From: Paenibacillus sabuli
GTDB taxonomy: Bacteria > Bacillota > Bacilli > Paenibacillales > Paenibacillaceae
Reading direction: 5' to 3'
Assembly: GCF_014705605.1 (NCBI RefSeq)
Contig: NZ_JACXIZ010000014.1
Location: 124,001-188,000 of the forward strand
DNA: 64,000 nt
Below, piece by piece: positions 25,689 through 38,530 of the stretch (its first letter is position 1; each line of letters begins with the position of its first letter). A program made the position numbers and the translations under genes. The notes beneath the pieces were generated by a model that saw nothing but the letters and a program-made list of their open reading frames with translations, had not been told where the DNA came from and searched no databases.

Positions 25689-26934
25689 TGGTATTCCTCC
25701 CTGCCATCGCGGCATCCTTGTCATCCGATCCGACCATGGAGATCGCGAACGGCGCGCCGAGCACATGCGCGATCACCTCGTCGATATCGTGCATCGTGAC
25801 GTTCTCGATCCGTTGCAGCATCTCGTCGAGGGTGTAGTGCCGGCCCAGCATGAGCTCGTTTTTGCCGATCCGGTTCATCCGACTGCTCGTGCTCTCCAGA
25901 CTGAGAATCAGGCTGCCCTTGAGCTGCTCCTTGCCGCGCGAGAGCTCGGCCTCGGACAGTCCGCCGCCCGAGAGCTCGGTCAGCATCTCCAGCGTCAGGT
26001 CCATCACTTCCTTCGTCTGCTTCGGCGCCGTGCCAGCATAGATGGTGAACAGCCCGGTGTCGGCATAGGAGGTATGATAGGAATAGACCGAATACGCCAG
26101 GCCCCGTTTCTCGCGAATCTCCTGGAACAAGCGCGAGCTCATGCCCCCGCCGAGCGCATTGTTCAGCAGAATCATGGCGTACAGCTTGGCATCGGAGATG
26201 GAATAGCCCGGGAACGACAGACAGATATGGTTTTGTTCCGTCTTTTTGGCATGGAACACATAATCGCCGCGGAAGGTCGGCGCGACGAGCGGTCTCGAGG
26301 CTCCCTGGTTGGCGAAGCCGCCGAAATGACGCTCCAGCAGCTCCAGCACCGCCTGATCCTCCACGTTGCCGGCTACGCTGATCACAGTATTGTCGATGCG
26401 GTACTGCTCGCGCATGTAAGCGCGGAGCCGCTCGCTGTCCATCTCGGCCAGCCGCTCCTCCAGGCCGAGGATCGAGTATGCCAGCGAATGGTCGCCGAAC
26501 GCCGCTTTCGAGGCTTCGTCGTGCACCTTGTCATCCGGCGTATCGTCGTACATCGCGATTTCCTCGAGGATGACGTTTTTTTCTTTGGCCAGCTCTTCCG
26601 CATCCAGCTGCGATTCAAAAAACATATCGGCGAGCGCTTCGGCCGCAATCGGCAAATGCGTGTCGAGCACCTTCGCAAAGTAACAGGTATACTCCTTGGA
26701 CGTAAACGCGTTGACATTGCCGCCGATGCCGTCGAACAGATCCGCAATGTCGCGCGCGCTGCGCCGCTTCGTGCCCTTGAACAACATATGCTCGATAAAA
26801 TGCGAGATGCCGTTGTTTTCCGGCGTCTCGTTGCGCGAGCCGGTCTTTACCCATATTCCAAAGGAAACCGATCTGCAGGTCGGTATTTTTTCGATCACGA
26901 CGCGCAGTCCGTTTGCCAAGTTGTACTTCTTCAC
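25669..26934 (-). CDS. ymxG: M16-family processing peptidase YmxG
   Basis: A 421-residue insulinase/mitochondrial-processing-peptidase-like zinc protease with HFIEH at residues 45-49 and the later Glu in [19 protein letters not shown]-terminal M16 blocks are present ([20 protein letters not shown], shown as [12 protein letters not shown]). GTG start with AGGAGG upstream. As in Bacillus it lies near pnp and ylxY. Unlike the ymfF/ymfH pair it appears as a single active subunit. Confidence 0.95.
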   Translation of the reverse strand: MKKYNLANGLRVVIEKIPTCRSVSFGIWVKTGSRNETPENNGISHFIEHMLFKGTKRRSARDIADLFDGIGGNVNAFTSKEYTCYFAKVLDTHLPIAAEALADMFFESQLDAEELAKEKNVILEEIAMYDDTPDDKVHDEASKAAFGDHSLAYSILGLEERLAEMDSERLRAYMREQYRIDNTVISVAGNVEDQAVLELLERHFGGFANQGASRPLVAPTFRGDYVFHAKKTEQNHICLSFPGYSISDAKLYAMILLNNALGGGMSSRLFQEIREKRGLAYSVYSYHTSYADTGLFTIYAGTAPKQTKEVMDLTLEMLTELSGGGLSEAELSRGKEQLKGSLILSLESTSSRMNRIGKNELMLGRHYTLDEMLQRIENVTMHDIDEVIAHVLGAPFAISMVGSDDKDAAMAGRNTIESRTH

Positions 26935-26968
26935 CGGGTCCCCTCCTTAAATCAATGCTTCCACTATA

Positions 26969-27964
26969 TCAGAATTGGAGCTTCCCCTCAACCGGATCGA
27001 TTCGTTCCGGCGACAGCGTCTCGCCGACACTGCCGGGCGCGAGGCCTTTTTCCCGAATCGCCGCGATCATGCCCCGCAGCGCGCCGCTGGATGCCTTCGT
27101 CGGATGCATCAGGATGAGCGTGCCCGCTTCGACGCGGCGCTCAATTTTTTCGACGACGGAGACAGCGGACGGATTTTGCCAATCGACGGTATCCAGCGTC
27201 CACAGCACCGTCTGCAGGCCCGACTCGCGCGCCACCTCGACCGTCTGCTGATTGTAATCGCCGGAGGGCGGCGCGAACCAGCGATTGTTCGTTTCCCCGA
27301 AGGTCTGCTTGAGCACATCCTCGGTGCGGGTAATCTGGCTGCGCGCCGAACTCCTGTCCAGCCGGCTCATGGCCGGGTGCGTATAGGCGTGATTGGACAA
27401 CTCGTGTCCGCCCGCCTGAATACGCTTGCCCAGCTCTGGATTTTTGGCAAGCCACGACCCGTCGAAAAAAAACGTCGCCCGCACCCCTTCGTCTCGCAGC
27501 ACCTGAAGCATCGGCTCCACGTAGGCGTTGCCCCAGGCCACGTTGATCATCAGGCCTACCATCGGCTTGGCGGGATTGCCGCGGTAGACCGGGTAGGCGC
27601 CGAGCGACTCCAGCGTGATTTTGGCCGGGATCTCGCGGTACAGATAAGTAATCGGCTCCTGCGGCGGACGCTGCGCGGCCAGCCGGTAGGTCCGTTCGAT
27701 ATCGACTTCCAGACCGTTGTAGCCGGGAATTGCCTTCCAGACACGGTCGACCCGGGCGTCGATCGGCGCGACCCTTCGTTTGCCGGCTTCCGCCTGGATT
27801 TGCTCGTACAGCGAAGCGGCCGAGGCTTCTGCGCGCATGGCCTGCTCTTGCGGAACCTTGCGCTTGAGCGCCTCGACGAGCGCCGCCGTGCCGTCGTGCA
27901 GCTCGTACACCGCCAGTACGAGCGCCGCTCCCAGCAGCGCCGCCAGCGCTTTTTTCCGGTTCAC
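26969..27964 (-). CDS. ylxY: YlxY-like polysaccharide deacetylase-fold protein
   Basis: A 331-residue protein with an N-terminal membrane helix and a C-terminal NodB-type domain. The metal histidines are present (GGHELSNHAYTHP) as is the region FAPPSGDYNQ, but the first NodB motif, normally TFDDGP with the catalytic Asp, reads LMINVAWGN. It may therefore be inactive or altered. In Bacillus the gene lies after pnp and is linked to sporulation. GTG start; it follows the pnp terminator. Confidence 0.88.
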   Translation of the reverse strand: MNRKKALAALLGAALVLAVYELHDGTAALVEALKRKVPQEQAMRAEASAASLYEQIQAEAGKRRVAPIDARVDRVWKAIPGYNGLEVDIERTYRLAAQRPPQEPITYLYREIPAKITLESLGAYPVYRGNPAKPMVGLMINVAWGNAYVEPMLQVLRDEGVRATFFFDGSWLAKNPELGKRIQAGGHELSNHAYTHPAMSRLDRSSARSQITRTEDVLKQTFGETNNRWFAPPSGDYNQQTVEVARESGLQTVLWTLDTVDWQNPSAVSVVEKIERRVEAGTLILMHPTKASSGALRGMIAAIREKGLAPGSVGETLSPERIDPVEGKLQF

Positions 27965-28034
27965 GCGCTCCCCCCCTTGTCCGCAAGCTTTTGTAACAGC
28001 TTATGAGCGGACGCGCGGGTTTATGTACCCAAAC

Positions 28035-28063
28035 AAAAAGAGACAGACAGGATCTGGCTCTTT
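28035..28063 (-). terminator. Intrinsic terminator after pnp
   Basis: Minus-strand AAAGAG-C-CAGA and TCTG-T-CTCTTT pair across one mismatch, followed by TTG after five T residues. Confidence 0.75.
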
Positions 28064-28093
28064 GTGATGAAGCTATGCAATTGGAGAGACGTC

Positions 28094-30193
28094 TTAGTTG
28101 CCGGACAGCTGAGCGGCCAGTACGGCCTTGCGCGACAGATTGACGCGGCCCTGTCCGTCGATTTCCGTGACTTTGACCGTGATGACATCGCCGATTTTGA
28201 CGACGTCCTCGGTTTTGCCCACGCGCTCGGCAGCGAGCTGCGAGATGTGAACGAGGCCTTCCTTGCCGGGCAGAATTTCGACGAATGCGCCGAACTTTTC
28301 AACCCGCTTGACCTTGCCCTCGTACACTTCGCCGACGACCACTTCCTTCACGATGCCTTCGATAATCTGCTTTGCCTTCTGGTTCATTTCTTCGTTGGAG
28401 GAGGCGATGAACACGCTGCCGTCCTGCTCAATGTCGATTTTGACTCCGGTTTCCTCGATGATCTTGTTGATAATCTTGCCGCCGGCGCCAATGACGTCGC
28501 GGATTTTTTCGGGATTGATGCGCATGATGAGAATTTTCGGCGCATATTGCGACAGGCTCGTGCGTGGCTGCTGCAGCACGTCAAGCATTTTGCCGAGAAT
28601 GACCATTCGTCCTTCGCGAGCCTGCTCCAGCGCCTGCGTCAAAATCGCGCGGTCGATGCCGGCAATTTTGATGTCCATCTGGATCGCCGTTACGCCTTCC
28701 GCCGTTCCGGCTACCTTGAAGTCCATGTCGCCGAGATGATCTTCGAGCCCCTGGATATCGGTGAGGATCGAGAAATGCTCGCCTTCCTTGATCAGACCCA
28801 TTGCCACGCCTGCCACCGGCGCCTTGATCGGCACGCCCGCGTCCATCATCGCCAGCGTGCTGGCGCAGATGCTCGCCTGCGACGAGGAGCCGTTGGATTC
28901 GAGCACCTCGGATACGAGGCGGATCGTGTACGGGAAGTCCGTCTCCGACGGAATGACCTTGGAGAGCGCACGCTCGCCCAGCGCGCCGTGCCCGATCTCG
29001 CGCCGTCCCGGCGCACGCAGCGGTCTTGCCTCGCCGACGCTGAAGGGCGGGAAATTATAGTGATGCATGAACCGCTTCGTCTCCGTCAAGTCGATGCCGT
29101 CCAGAATCTGCACATCGCCAAGCGCGCCGAGGGTGCAAATGCTGAGCGCCTGCGTCTGACCGCGCGTGAACAATCCCGAGCCATGCGTACGCGGCAGCAG
29201 CGCGACGTCGCATTCGATCGGGCGAATCTCGCTCAGCCCCCGTCCGTCCGGACGCACCTTGTCCACCGTAATCAAGCGGCGCACCTCGTCTTTGACGATG
29301 TCGTGCAGCGCTTCCTTGACTTCGCCCATGAGCTCGGGCGTCTCGGCATAGCGTGCCTCGAAATGCGCAATCGCGTCGGCCTCCGCCTCGTCGATAGCTT
29401 GCTGACGCGCATGCTTTTCCTGGACTTGAATGGCCTCGACCATTCGCGTCAGCGTATAATCCTTCACCGCAGTGACGACATCCGGCTGAAGCGCGTGCAG
29501 CTTGACCTCCATCTTCGGTTTGCCGGCTTGCGCGACCAGTTCCTGCTGGGTGGCGACAATTTTGCGAATCTCCTCATGTCCGAACATGATCGCTTCGAGC
29601 ATGACCGCTTCCGACACTTCGTTGGCCTCGGCCTCGACCATCATGATCGCGTCCTTCGTGCCAGCAACGACGACATGAATGTCGCTTTTCGCTTCCTGGT
29701 CGACCGTCGGATTGATGACATACTGGCCGTCGATGCGGCCGACGATGACACCGCCGATCGGGCCGTCGAAGGGCACATCCGAGATCGAGAGCGCCGCCGA
29801 GGTTCCGATCATTGCCGCGATCTCAGGCGTGCAGTTCTGATCGACGCTCATGACGATGTTCATGATTTGCACATCGTTGCGGAAGCCCTCCGGGAACAGC
29901 GGGCGAATCGGACGGTCGGTGAGACGGCTGGCGAGGATCGCCTTTTCGCTCGGACGTCCTTCCCGCTTGATGAAGCCGCCCGGGATTTTGCCGACCGCGT
30001 ACAAGCGCTCCTCATAATTGACCGTCAACGGGAAAAAGTCGAGGTCCTTCGGCTGCTTGGACGCCGTTACAGTACACAGTACGACGGTCTCGCCGTAGCG
30101 CACCGTTACCGCACCGTTGGCCTGCTTGGCCAAGCGGCCGGTCTCCAGGACCAGCTTGCGCCCCCCCAGCTCCATTTCTACCTGATGGTTCAT
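28094..30193 (-). CDS. pnp: Polyribonucleotide nucleotidyltransferase (PNPase)
   Basis: PNPase is the 3'-5' phosphorolytic exoribonuclease of RNA decay. The 699-residue protein has the two RNase PH domains ([34 protein letters not shown]; then [18 protein letters not shown]), the KH domain ([20 protein letters not shown]) and the C-terminal S1 domain ([20 protein letters not shown]). It lies 165 bp downstream of rpsO with a candidate terminator between them, the same arrangement as in many bacteria. Confidence 0.98.
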   Translation of the reverse strand: MNHQVEMELGGRKLVLETGRLAKQANGAVTVRYGETVVLCTVTASKQPKDLDFFPLTVNYEERLYAVGKIPGGFIKREGRPSEKAILASRLTDRPIRPLFPEGFRNDVQIMNIVMSVDQNCTPEIAAMIGTSAALSISDVPFDGPIGGVIVGRIDGQYVINPTVDQEAKSDIHVVVAGTKDAIMMVEAEANEVSEAVMLEAIMFGHEEIRKIVATQQELVAQAGKPKMEVKLHALQPDVVTAVKDYTLTRMVEAIQVQEKHARQQAIDEAEADAIAHFEARYAETPELMGEVKEALHDIVKDEVRRLITVDKVRPDGRGLSEIRPIECDVALLPRTHGSGLFTRGQTQALSICTLGALGDVQILDGIDLTETKRFMHHYNFPPFSVGEARPLRAPGRREIGHGALGERALSKVIPSETDFPYTIRLVSEVLESNGSSSQASICASTLAMMDAGVPIKAPVAGVAMGLIKEGEHFSILTDIQGLEDHLGDMDFKVAGTAEGVTAIQMDIKIAGIDRAILTQALEQAREGRMVILGKMLDVLQQPRTSLSQYAPKILIMRINPEKIRDVIGAGGKIINKIIEETGVKIDIEQDGSVFIASSNEEMNQKAKQIIEGIVKEVVVGEVYEGKVKRVEKFGAFVEILPGKEGLVHISQLAAERVGKTEDVVKIGDVITVKVTEIDGQGRVNLSRKAVLAAQLSGN

Positions 30194-30282
30194 GTTATCC
30201 CTCCTGTCTTTCTTTTTAATTCATTCGACTTTAATTCATTCGACGAGGGCGGCCGATCTCCTGCCGCGGCCGGCACCGCTAC

Positions 30283-30344
30283 AAAAAACAACCCGCTGCC
30301 ACAGTCGAGTCCGGACGCGCCGGACGGCTGGACAACCAGGTTGC
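30283..30344 (-). terminator. Candidate terminator/attenuator between rpsO and pnp
   Basis: Minus-strand GCAACC is followed by a GC-rich region and GGTTG-TTTTTT. The outer 5-bp stem is clear; the inner pairing is uncertain. Confidence 0.45.
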
Positions 30345-30358
30345 TTCTCTCTCGCATG

Positions 30359-30628
30359 TTATCGGCGCAGGCCGAGTTTTTCGATCAATGCGCTGTAGCG
30401 CTTTACGTCCTTGTTCTTCAGGTAAGCGAGCAGCTTGCGGCGCTGGCCTACCATCTTGAGCAGACCGCGGCGGGAATGGTGGTCCTTCTTGTGCTCCCGC
30501 AAATGCTGCGTCAAGTTGATGATGTTCTCCGTCAGGATCGCCACCTGCACTTCCGGCGAGCCGGTATCTCCCTCGTGCGTCTTGTGCTGGTCGATCAGCT
30601 CGTTCTTGCGCTCTTGTGTTACTGCCAT
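30359..30628 (-). CDS. rpsO: 30S ribosomal protein S15
   Basis: The 89-residue protein has the standard length and the S15 motifs [37 protein letters not shown] (as [16 protein letters not shown]) and ending KLGLRR. S15 binds 16S rRNA early in 30S assembly. AGGAGGTGA precedes the ATG by 7 nt. A leader of about 100 nt with interrupted palindromes precedes it, consistent with autoregulation seen for rpsO in other bacteria. Confidence 0.98.
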   Translation of the reverse strand: MAVTQERKNELIDQHKTHEGDTGSPEVQVAILTENIINLTQHLREHKKDHHSRRGLLKMVGQRRKLLAYLKNKDVKRYSALIEKLGLRR

Positions 30629-30735
30629 CCTCTGTCACCTCCTGTCCTTGAATCGCCGGTAGCCTCGTCGCCGCTGGTGAGGGCGAGCAACCAAGCCACG
30701 GTTCCATGTTGCGACGCGTCGCCGCAACGAGATTT

Positions 30736-30765
30736 AGTATAGCACATCTGCACTTGCAAAGTAAA
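30736..30765 (-). promoter_or_regulatory. Candidate promoter of rpsO
   Basis: Minus-strand TTTACT (30760-30765), 18-nt spacer, TATACT (30736-30741), about 105 bp before the rpsO start. The -10 is good, the -35 weaker. Confidence 0.5.
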
Positions 30766-30769
30766 TGCC

Positions 30770-30869
30770 CAAGGCGAAACGGCTGCCGCCGTAATTTGCC
30801 GGCGCCAGTCAGTTTCGTTCCGCGAAATTTAGACAAGGATATACGAGATCATATACTTTCTATAATTTG
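30770..30869 (+). repeat. Dispersed intergenic repeat, copy 2
   Basis: Starts CAAGGCGAAACGGCTGCCG, contains CGTTCCGCGAA and an AT-rich TATAATTTG end. Same orientation and length as 20121-20220. A shorter match (AAGGCGAAACGGC) occurs near 3061. Confidence 0.6.
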
Positions 30870-30891
30870 AACGCAGGGTACGCCCGCCGGC

Positions 30892-31848
30892 TCAGCCCCG
30901 GCGCGTTTCCGCCGCTGCAAGCAGCTCGCGGGCCTGCTCGGCATCCGCCCGGATCTGCGCCACCAAGGCATCGACGGAATCGAACTTGCGCTCCGGCCGC
31001 AAAAACTGCATCACATCCAGCTGCAGCTCGCGGCCGTACAAATCGCCGCTGAAATCAAACAAATGCGCCTCCAGCGTCGGCTTGACGGTGCCGTCCTCGA
31101 ATGTCGGCTTGACGCCGACGTTCATCACACCGTGGAGCCGCAGGCCCTCGTAATGGGCGACCACCGCATACACGCCGTGACGCGGCAGCGCATACGGTCC
31201 GCCGAGTTCCACATTGGCAGTCGGAAAGCCAATCGTCCGTCCGCGACCGGCGCCGTGCGCGACAATGCCGCGCAGCCGATACGGCCGTCCCAGCAGTAAG
31301 GTAGCTTGCTCCATTGCCCCGCTGGCGATGTTTTCGCGTACGAGCGTGCTGCTCACCTTCTGTCCGTTGAGATGATACGCCTCGGCCACCTCCACCTCCA
31401 TGAAGGGCTCCCCGAGCTGCCGGAGCAGCTCGGGCGTGCCGCGGCCGCGATGACCAAAGGCAAAATCGAAGCCGACGAACGCCTTGCGGATAGCAAGCGG
31501 CCGCAGGGCATCGTCGACGAATTGCTCGGGCGACACCTGCGCGAAGCTGCGGTCGAAGCGAAACACGTACGCACGGTCGACGCCCAGCTCGGCAAATTGC
31601 TCCAGCTTGTCCGCTAGCGGCGTCAAGCAAGCGACATACTGGTCGCCTTGTCCGAGCACTGCCTTGGGATGCGGATCAAAGGTCATGACCGAGCCCAGCA
31701 AATCATGCTCCCGCGCGTAACGCACGGCACGCGAGATGACCGTGCGATGGCCTTTGTGCACGCCGTCAAAATGGCCGATCGCGAGCGTTTGTCCGACTTC
31801 GCTCCGCTCCGATTCGGATAACGGATAATGTAAGGTGATCATTTCCAC
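30892..31848 (-). CDS. ribF: Bifunctional riboflavin kinase/FAD synthetase
   Basis: RibF makes FMN and then FAD. The 318-residue protein carries the FAD synthetase nucleotidyltransferase motif AIGHFDGVHKGHR and SSTLVREN, then the flavokinase domain with GRTIGFPTAN. GTG start, with a weak GCAGGTG upstream; an ATG two codons later is possible. It follows truB by 25 bp and is the last gene of the nusA operon before the repeat-bearing rpsO upstream region. Confidence 0.96.
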   Translation of the reverse strand: MEMITLHYPLSESERSEVGQTLAIGHFDGVHKGHRTVISRAVRYAREHDLLGSVMTFDPHPKAVLGQGDQYVACLTPLADKLEQFAELGVDRAYVFRFDRSFAQVSPEQFVDDALRPLAIRKAFVGFDFAFGHRGRGTPELLRQLGEPFMEVEVAEAYHLNGQKVSSTLVRENIASGAMEQATLLLGRPYRLRGIVAHGAGRGRTIGFPTANVELGGPYALPRHGVYAVVAHYEGLRLHGVMNVGVKPTFEDGTVKPTLEAHLFDFSGDLYGRELQLDVMQFLRPERKFDSVDALVAQIRADAEQARELLAAAETRRG

Positions 31849-31873
31849 TGCTGCTACACCTGCATTTCTTTAG

Positions 31874-32788
31874 TCAAGACTCGGCCTGCGCAAATACCTT
31901 CACCGGCCGGATGATGCCCTCCTGCGGGTTGCTCTGAAAAATGCCGAGAAAACGGCCGCCAAGGCCATATAGCCGCAAAAGCTGTTCTCCTGCGGTATCT
32001 GGATCGTCCATGCGCAGCGGCAATTTCTTGCCCTGCATAGCCGCTCGTGCCTCGTCGGCCGGCACCGTCAGTCGGGGCAAATGGGCAACCGCGCGGTCCG
32101 GCGGCAGCAGGCAGTCCGCGGCGGTCTGCTCCTGCGCGCGTCGCTCCAGCTCCTCCAGCGTCACGCAGTCCGCCTGCGTCAGCCCCGCAGACACCGTCCG
32201 GACCAGCTTGGCCATCGCCGCCGGCACGCCGAGCGCGCGCCCGATGTCCACACACAGCGTACGGATGTAGGTGCCCTTCGAACAGGTGGCCGAGAAGGCG
32301 ATGCGCGGACTGTCCCCGGACAACTCAAGACGCAGCAGCTCGAGCGCATGGATCGTCACGGTCCGCTCGGGGCGCTCAACCTCCTGACCCGCGCGCGCCA
32401 GCTCGTACAGCCGCTTGCCCTGGACGCGCACCGCGGAATACATCGGCGGCGTCTGGCGGATGTCGCCGACAAAGCGGACGAGCGTCTGCCGGATCTGACG
32501 CTCGTCCAGCTCCACGCGGTCGAGCTGTTCCAGCACAGTGCCCGTCAGATCCTCCGTGTCGGTGGCCACGCCAAACTGCAGCTCGGCCTCATATGTCTTG
32601 GGCAGCGATTGCATATATTCCACCAGTCTCGTGGCGCGCCCCACGCCAAGCGGCAGCACCCCGGTCACTGCGGGATCGAGCGTGCCGGCATGACCGATGC
32701 GCTTCGTGCCCAGCAGTCGCCTGGCGCGGGCCACCACATCATGCGAGGTCCAGCCTGCCGGCTTCCATACGGCCAGGATTCCGTCCAT
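31874..32788 (-). CDS. truB: tRNA pseudouridine(55) synthase
   Basis: TruB makes pseudouridine 55 in the T arm of tRNAs. The 304-residue protein starts [19 protein letters not shown], has the catalytic GHAGTLDPAVTGVLPLGVGRATR block (core GHAGTLDPAVTGVLP) and CSKGTYIRTL. The ATG at 32786-32788 overlaps the nrnA stop (TGATG). A frame extension upstream into nrnA is not supported. Confidence 0.96.
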   Translation of the reverse strand: MDGILAVWKPAGWTSHDVVARARRLLGTKRIGHAGTLDPAVTGVLPLGVGRATRLVEYMQSLPKTYEAELQFGVATDTEDLTGTVLEQLDRVELDERQIRQTLVRFVGDIRQTPPMYSAVRVQGKRLYELARAGQEVERPERTVTIHALELLRLELSGDSPRIAFSATCSKGTYIRTLCVDIGRALGVPAAMAKLVRTVSAGLTQADCVTLEELERRAQEQTAADCLLPPDRAVAHLPRLTVPADEARAAMQGKKLPLRMDDPDTAGEQLLRLYGLGGRFLGIFQSNPQEGIIRPVKVFAQAES

Positions 32789-33783
32789 CACGAGGGCAGC
32801 ACCTCGCTGATCGCTGCGAGGACCCGGGCGCTGGCCTCCGTCAACGAACACTCGAGCCGGCAGCCGGCAGCGCGCGTGTGACCGCCTCCGCCGAATCGCT
32901 GTGCGATCGCGGCGACATCCACCTTCCCGGCGGAACGCATGCTCACCTTGATGCCGCCGTCGGCCGCGCCCTTGAACAAAATGCCGACCTCCACGCCCTC
33001 TACGTTGCGGGCATAGTTGACCAGTCCTTCGAGATCCTCGCCGGCCGCGCCGGTCTGCGCCAGGTCCGAATGCTCGATATAGAGCCAGCCGATGCGTCCG
33101 CCCGCCGTGAATTGCAGGCGGGACAAGCCGCGCTGCAGCAGCTGCAGCTGCGGCATCGTCATCATCTCCAGCATCCGCTCGGCGATCGCGCTGCCGCTCA
33201 CTCCGTGGCCGATCAGCTCCGCGGCAATGCGCAGCACATGCGCGCTCGTGTTGGCATACCGGAAGCCGCCGGTGTCGGTCAAGAGCCCGACATAGAGCGG
33301 CTCCGCCACCTGCATATCGAGTGCAAGTCCGGCATGCGCAATCAGATCATACAGGATTTCGGCGGTCGCCGCGGCGTTGGTGCGCACGACATTGACCGCG
33401 CCGAACTGGTCATTGGTCGGATGGTGATCGATATTGAGCAGCTGCACGCCGTCCGCGAACGACTGACTGACCGTGCCGATGCGGCGAAAGTCCGCACAAT
33501 CGACACTGACCACGCGCGCGTAGCGGCGTGCGTGGTCAGTGTCCGGAAGTTGTACGATGCTGCCGGTCAGCGGCAGGAAGCGAAGCCTTCCCGGCACCTC
33601 GTCCTCGTTGGCCAGCACGTAGCGCTTGCCGAGCTTGCCGAGCAGCCAGCCGATAATGACCGTCGAGCTGATCGCATCGCCGTCCGGCTGGACATGGGAG
33701 ACGACGAGATAGTCGTCTCCCTCCCGCAGGAAGCGCAGTGCCGCGTCCAGTTGCTCGCGATAACCCGCGACGGCGCCGCTCAT
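32788..33783 (-). CDS. nrnA: Bifunctional oligoribonuclease/pAp phosphatase NrnA
   Basis: NrnA degrades 2-5-nt RNAs and dephosphorylates pAp. The 331-residue DHH/DHHA1 protein has [32 protein letters not shown] and the C-terminal [10 protein letters not shown]. The ATG overlaps the rbfA stop by 4 bp. It recycles the nanoRNAs released by PNPase and RNase J, both encoded in this window. Confidence 0.95.
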   Translation of the reverse strand: MSGAVAGYREQLDAALRFLREGDDYLVVSHVQPDGDAISSTVIIGWLLGKLGKRYVLANEDEVPGRLRFLPLTGSIVQLPDTDHARRYARVVSVDCADFRRIGTVSQSFADGVQLLNIDHHPTNDQFGAVNVVRTNAAATAEILYDLIAHAGLALDMQVAEPLYVGLLTDTGGFRYANTSAHVLRIAAELIGHGVSGSAIAERMLEMMTMPQLQLLQRGLSRLQFTAGGRIGWLYIEHSDLAQTGAAGEDLEGLVNYARNVEGVEVGILFKGAADGGIKVSMRSAGKVDVAAIAQRFGGGGHTRAAGCRLECSLTEASARVLAAISEVLPS

Positions 33784-34136
33784 GCTCTGCCGTCTCCCTT
33801 GTTGATCTCCTCCAGCAGCGATTCGATGCGGCTGCCGTACTCGATGCTGCTGTCGAATTTGAACAGCAGCTCCGGCGTATGGCGCAGCCGGATCCGCTTG
33901 CCCAGTTCGGAGCGGATAAAGCCGGCGCCGCGCGCCAGCGCCTTGAGCGTCTCTTCCTTCTGCTCATCGCTGCCGAGCACGCTCAGATAGACCTTGGCCT
34001 GCGAAAGATCGCTGGTCACGTCCACTCCGGTCACGGTGATGAAGCCGATGCGCGGGTCCTTGAGCTCGGTCTGAATAATTAGACTGAGCTCTTTTTTAAT
34101 CTGTTCCCCGACGCGTCCGACCCGAATTTTTGCCAT
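33780..34136 (-). CDS. rbfA: Ribosome-binding factor A
   Basis: RbfA is a KH-fold 30S maturation factor acting on the 5' end of 16S rRNA. The 118-residue protein shows [31 protein letters not shown] in the N-terminal half (recognised by VGEQIKKEL and [13 protein letters not shown]) and [21 protein letters not shown]. It is 7 bp after infB and overlaps nrnA. Confidence 0.96.
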   Translation of the reverse strand: MAKIRVGRVGEQIKKELSLIIQTELKDPRIGFITVTGVDVTSDLSQAKVYLSVLGSDEQKEETLKALARGAGFIRSELGKRIRLRHTPELLFKFDSSIEYGSRIESLLEEINKGDGRA

Positions 34137-34143
34137 GCTGCGC

Positions 34144-36745
<2,602 letters not shown>

Positions 36746-36753
<8 letters not shown>

Positions 36754-37072
36754 TATTCTCCACCTCCGGTAGTTGACTCAATTGCTTTTGGATCATCGCT
36801 GCGAAGCCTTGGTCCGTGACGGCTACCAAGACGCGTTCGGCTTTGCCGATCGCCTGGCCGATGGATACGCGATCCAGCGCCACGGCGTAATCTACGCCGT
36901 AAGTCGCGCATTTGTCCAGCACCTTCTTGCGCGTGCCGGGCGCGGTGTCCGTCGCGATCAGCACCAGCTTGGCTTTGCCGTCGCGTATGCAGCGATGTAC
37001 GATCTCCTCCCCGGTCGCCAGCTTGCCGGCCCGCATGGCCATCCCGAGATTGGACAGCACTTTATGGTTCAC
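36746..37072 (-). CDS. ylxQ: L7Ae-family RNA-binding protein YlxQ
   Basis: A 108-residue L7Ae/L30e-fold protein ([35 protein letters not shown]). It likely binds kink-turn RNA, but its target is not established. It overlaps rnpM by 11 bp and infB by 8 bp, so the three genes are strongly coupled. Confidence 0.93.
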
Positions 37073-37373
37073 GGGCGTTCAGCTCCTTGGCGGCTTCAAA
37101 TTGGTCCTGCACTTTTACAAAATCCTGCTCCAAACGGTCGTATAGGTCCGCATCGACCGTCGCCTTGAGCGCCCGGTCGAGCGCGCGAGCTTTGCGGGCG
37201 AGCCGGAAGCATTCCACCTTGCCGCACAGATAAGCGCCGCGGCCGGGCTTTTTTCCGGTCAGATCGATCAACGTTTCGCCCTCCGGCGTGCGCACGATGC
37301 GAATCAGTTCCTTTTTAGGCATCATTTCCTGGCAGGCTACGCATTTGCGCAGCGGAATTTTTCTCGGTCTCAT
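37062..37373 (-). CDS. rnpM: RnpM (YlxR)-family RNA-binding protein
   Basis: A 103-residue basic protein with the YlxR signature RKCVACQ and GRGAYLCGKVECFRLARK. In B. subtilis the homologue binds the RNase P RNA and modulates its activity. It lies between nusA and ylxQ as in Bacillus. The C-terminal helix here is extended by about 10 residues. Confidence 0.94.
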   Translation of the reverse strand: MRPRKIPLRKCVACQEMMPKKELIRIVRTPEGETLIDLTGKKPGRGAYLCGKVECFRLARKARALDRALKATVDADLYDRLEQDFVKVQDQFEAAKELNAREP

Positions 37374-37406
37374 ACTCGTTCTCCCCTTTGAAGCGTTCCG
37401 ACAAGA

Positions 37407-38504
37407 TCAATCGATGGAGACCGAATCCTGCGGCATCGTATCGGATTGCGTCCGCGGACGGCCGTATTCCTCCTCCGCCTGCGTCTCGCTCTTGATGTCG
37501 ATTTTCCAGCCGGTCAGCTTCGCCGCGAGCCGCGCATTCTGCCCCTTGATGCCGATGGCCAGCGACAGCTGATAATCCGGCACGATGACGCGCGCCATCT
37601 TCTCCTGCTCGAACACGATGACCTCGAGCACCTTGGACGGACTGAGCGCATTGGCGACGTACTCCTCGACATTGTCCGACCAGCGTACGATATCGATTTT
37701 CTCACCCTTGAGCTCGGTCACGATCGTCTGCACCCGCATGCCCTTGGGACCGACGCAGGAGCCGACCGGATCGACCTCCTCGTTGCGCGAATGGACCGCG
37801 ATTTTGGAGCGGAAGCCCGCCTCGCGCGCTACGGAGCGAATTTCGACGACGCCGTCATAGATTTCCGGAACCTCCAGCTCGAAGAGCCGCTTCAACAAGC
37901 CGGGATGCGTGCGCGAGAGGATGATTTGCGGACCCTTGGTCGTGTTCTCCACCTTCGTAATGAAGCTTTTCACCCGGTCCAGATGCTTGAACTTGTCGGT
38001 CGGCATCAGCTCGGTCAGAGGCAGCACCGCTTCCACTTTGCCCAAATCTACAAACAGATTGCGCGTATCCTGACGCTGCACGAAGCCGTTGACAATGTCC
38101 TCTTCCTTGTCGATGAAGGCATTGTAGATCAACCCGCGTTCCGCCTCGCGAATGCGCTGCGTGACCACCTGCTTGGCGGTCTGCGCCGCGATACGTCCGA
38201 AGTCGCGGGGCGTCACTTCAATTTCGGCAATGTCGTCGAGCTGATAATGCGGATTGATTTCACGCGAGGCCTCCACGGAAATTTCCATCCGGGGATCCAG
38301 TACTTCCTCGACGACCGTTTTGCGCGCATATACCTTGATGACGCCGGTAAACCGGTTAATGTCGACGCGAACGTTTTGCGCGGTGTTGAAATTGCGCTTG
38401 TAGCTGGAAATGAGCGCAGCTTCGATGGCTTCGATCAACACATCCTTGGCTATCCCTTTATCCCGTTCGATTTCCGACAACGCTTCAATAAAATCCGTGC
38501 TCAT
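37407..38504 (-). CDS. nusA: Transcription termination/antitermination factor NusA
   Basis: NusA binds RNA polymerase and modulates pausing and intrinsic termination. The 365-residue protein has the N-terminal domain (MSTDFIEALSEIERDKGI), the S1 domain (EEDIVNGFVQRQDTRNLFVDLG in part) and two KH domains (DPVGSCVGPKGMRVQTI and SLAIGIKGQNARLAAKLTGW in part). It lacks the C-terminal repeats of enterobacterial NusA, as usual in Firmicutes. It follows rimP by 26 bp. The leader of this operon holds a candidate NusA-responsive terminator. Confidence 0.98.
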   Translation of the reverse strand: MSTDFIEALSEIERDKGIAKDVLIEAIEAALISSYKRNFNTAQNVRVDINRFTGVIKVYARKTVVEEVLDPRMEISVEASREINPHYQLDDIAEIEVTPRDFGRIAAQTAKQVVTQRIREAERGLIYNAFIDKEEDIVNGFVQRQDTRNLFVDLGKVEAVLPLTELMPTDKFKHLDRVKSFITKVENTTKGPQIILSRTHPGLLKRLFELEVPEIYDGVVEIRSVAREAGFRSKIAVHSRNEEVDPVGSCVGPKGMRVQTIVTELKGEKIDIVRWSDNVEEYVANALSPSKVLEVIVFEQEKMARVIVPDYQLSLAIGIKGQNARLAAKLTGWKIDIKSETQAEEEYGRPRTQSDTMPQDSVSID

Positions 38505-38530
38505 TTGAAATGAGTTCCTCCTTTGGACAA

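Noticed and set aside
27965-28034. Possible sporulation promoter (CATAAGCT) before ylxY
   Set aside because: The -10-like box has no partner at correct spacing for sigma-E or sigma-K.
28064-30742. Open frame of about 890 codons on the plus strand opposite pnp and rpsO
   Set aside because: It is exactly antisense to well-conserved pnp and rpsO, has no family resemblance, and arises from codon bias in GC-rich DNA.
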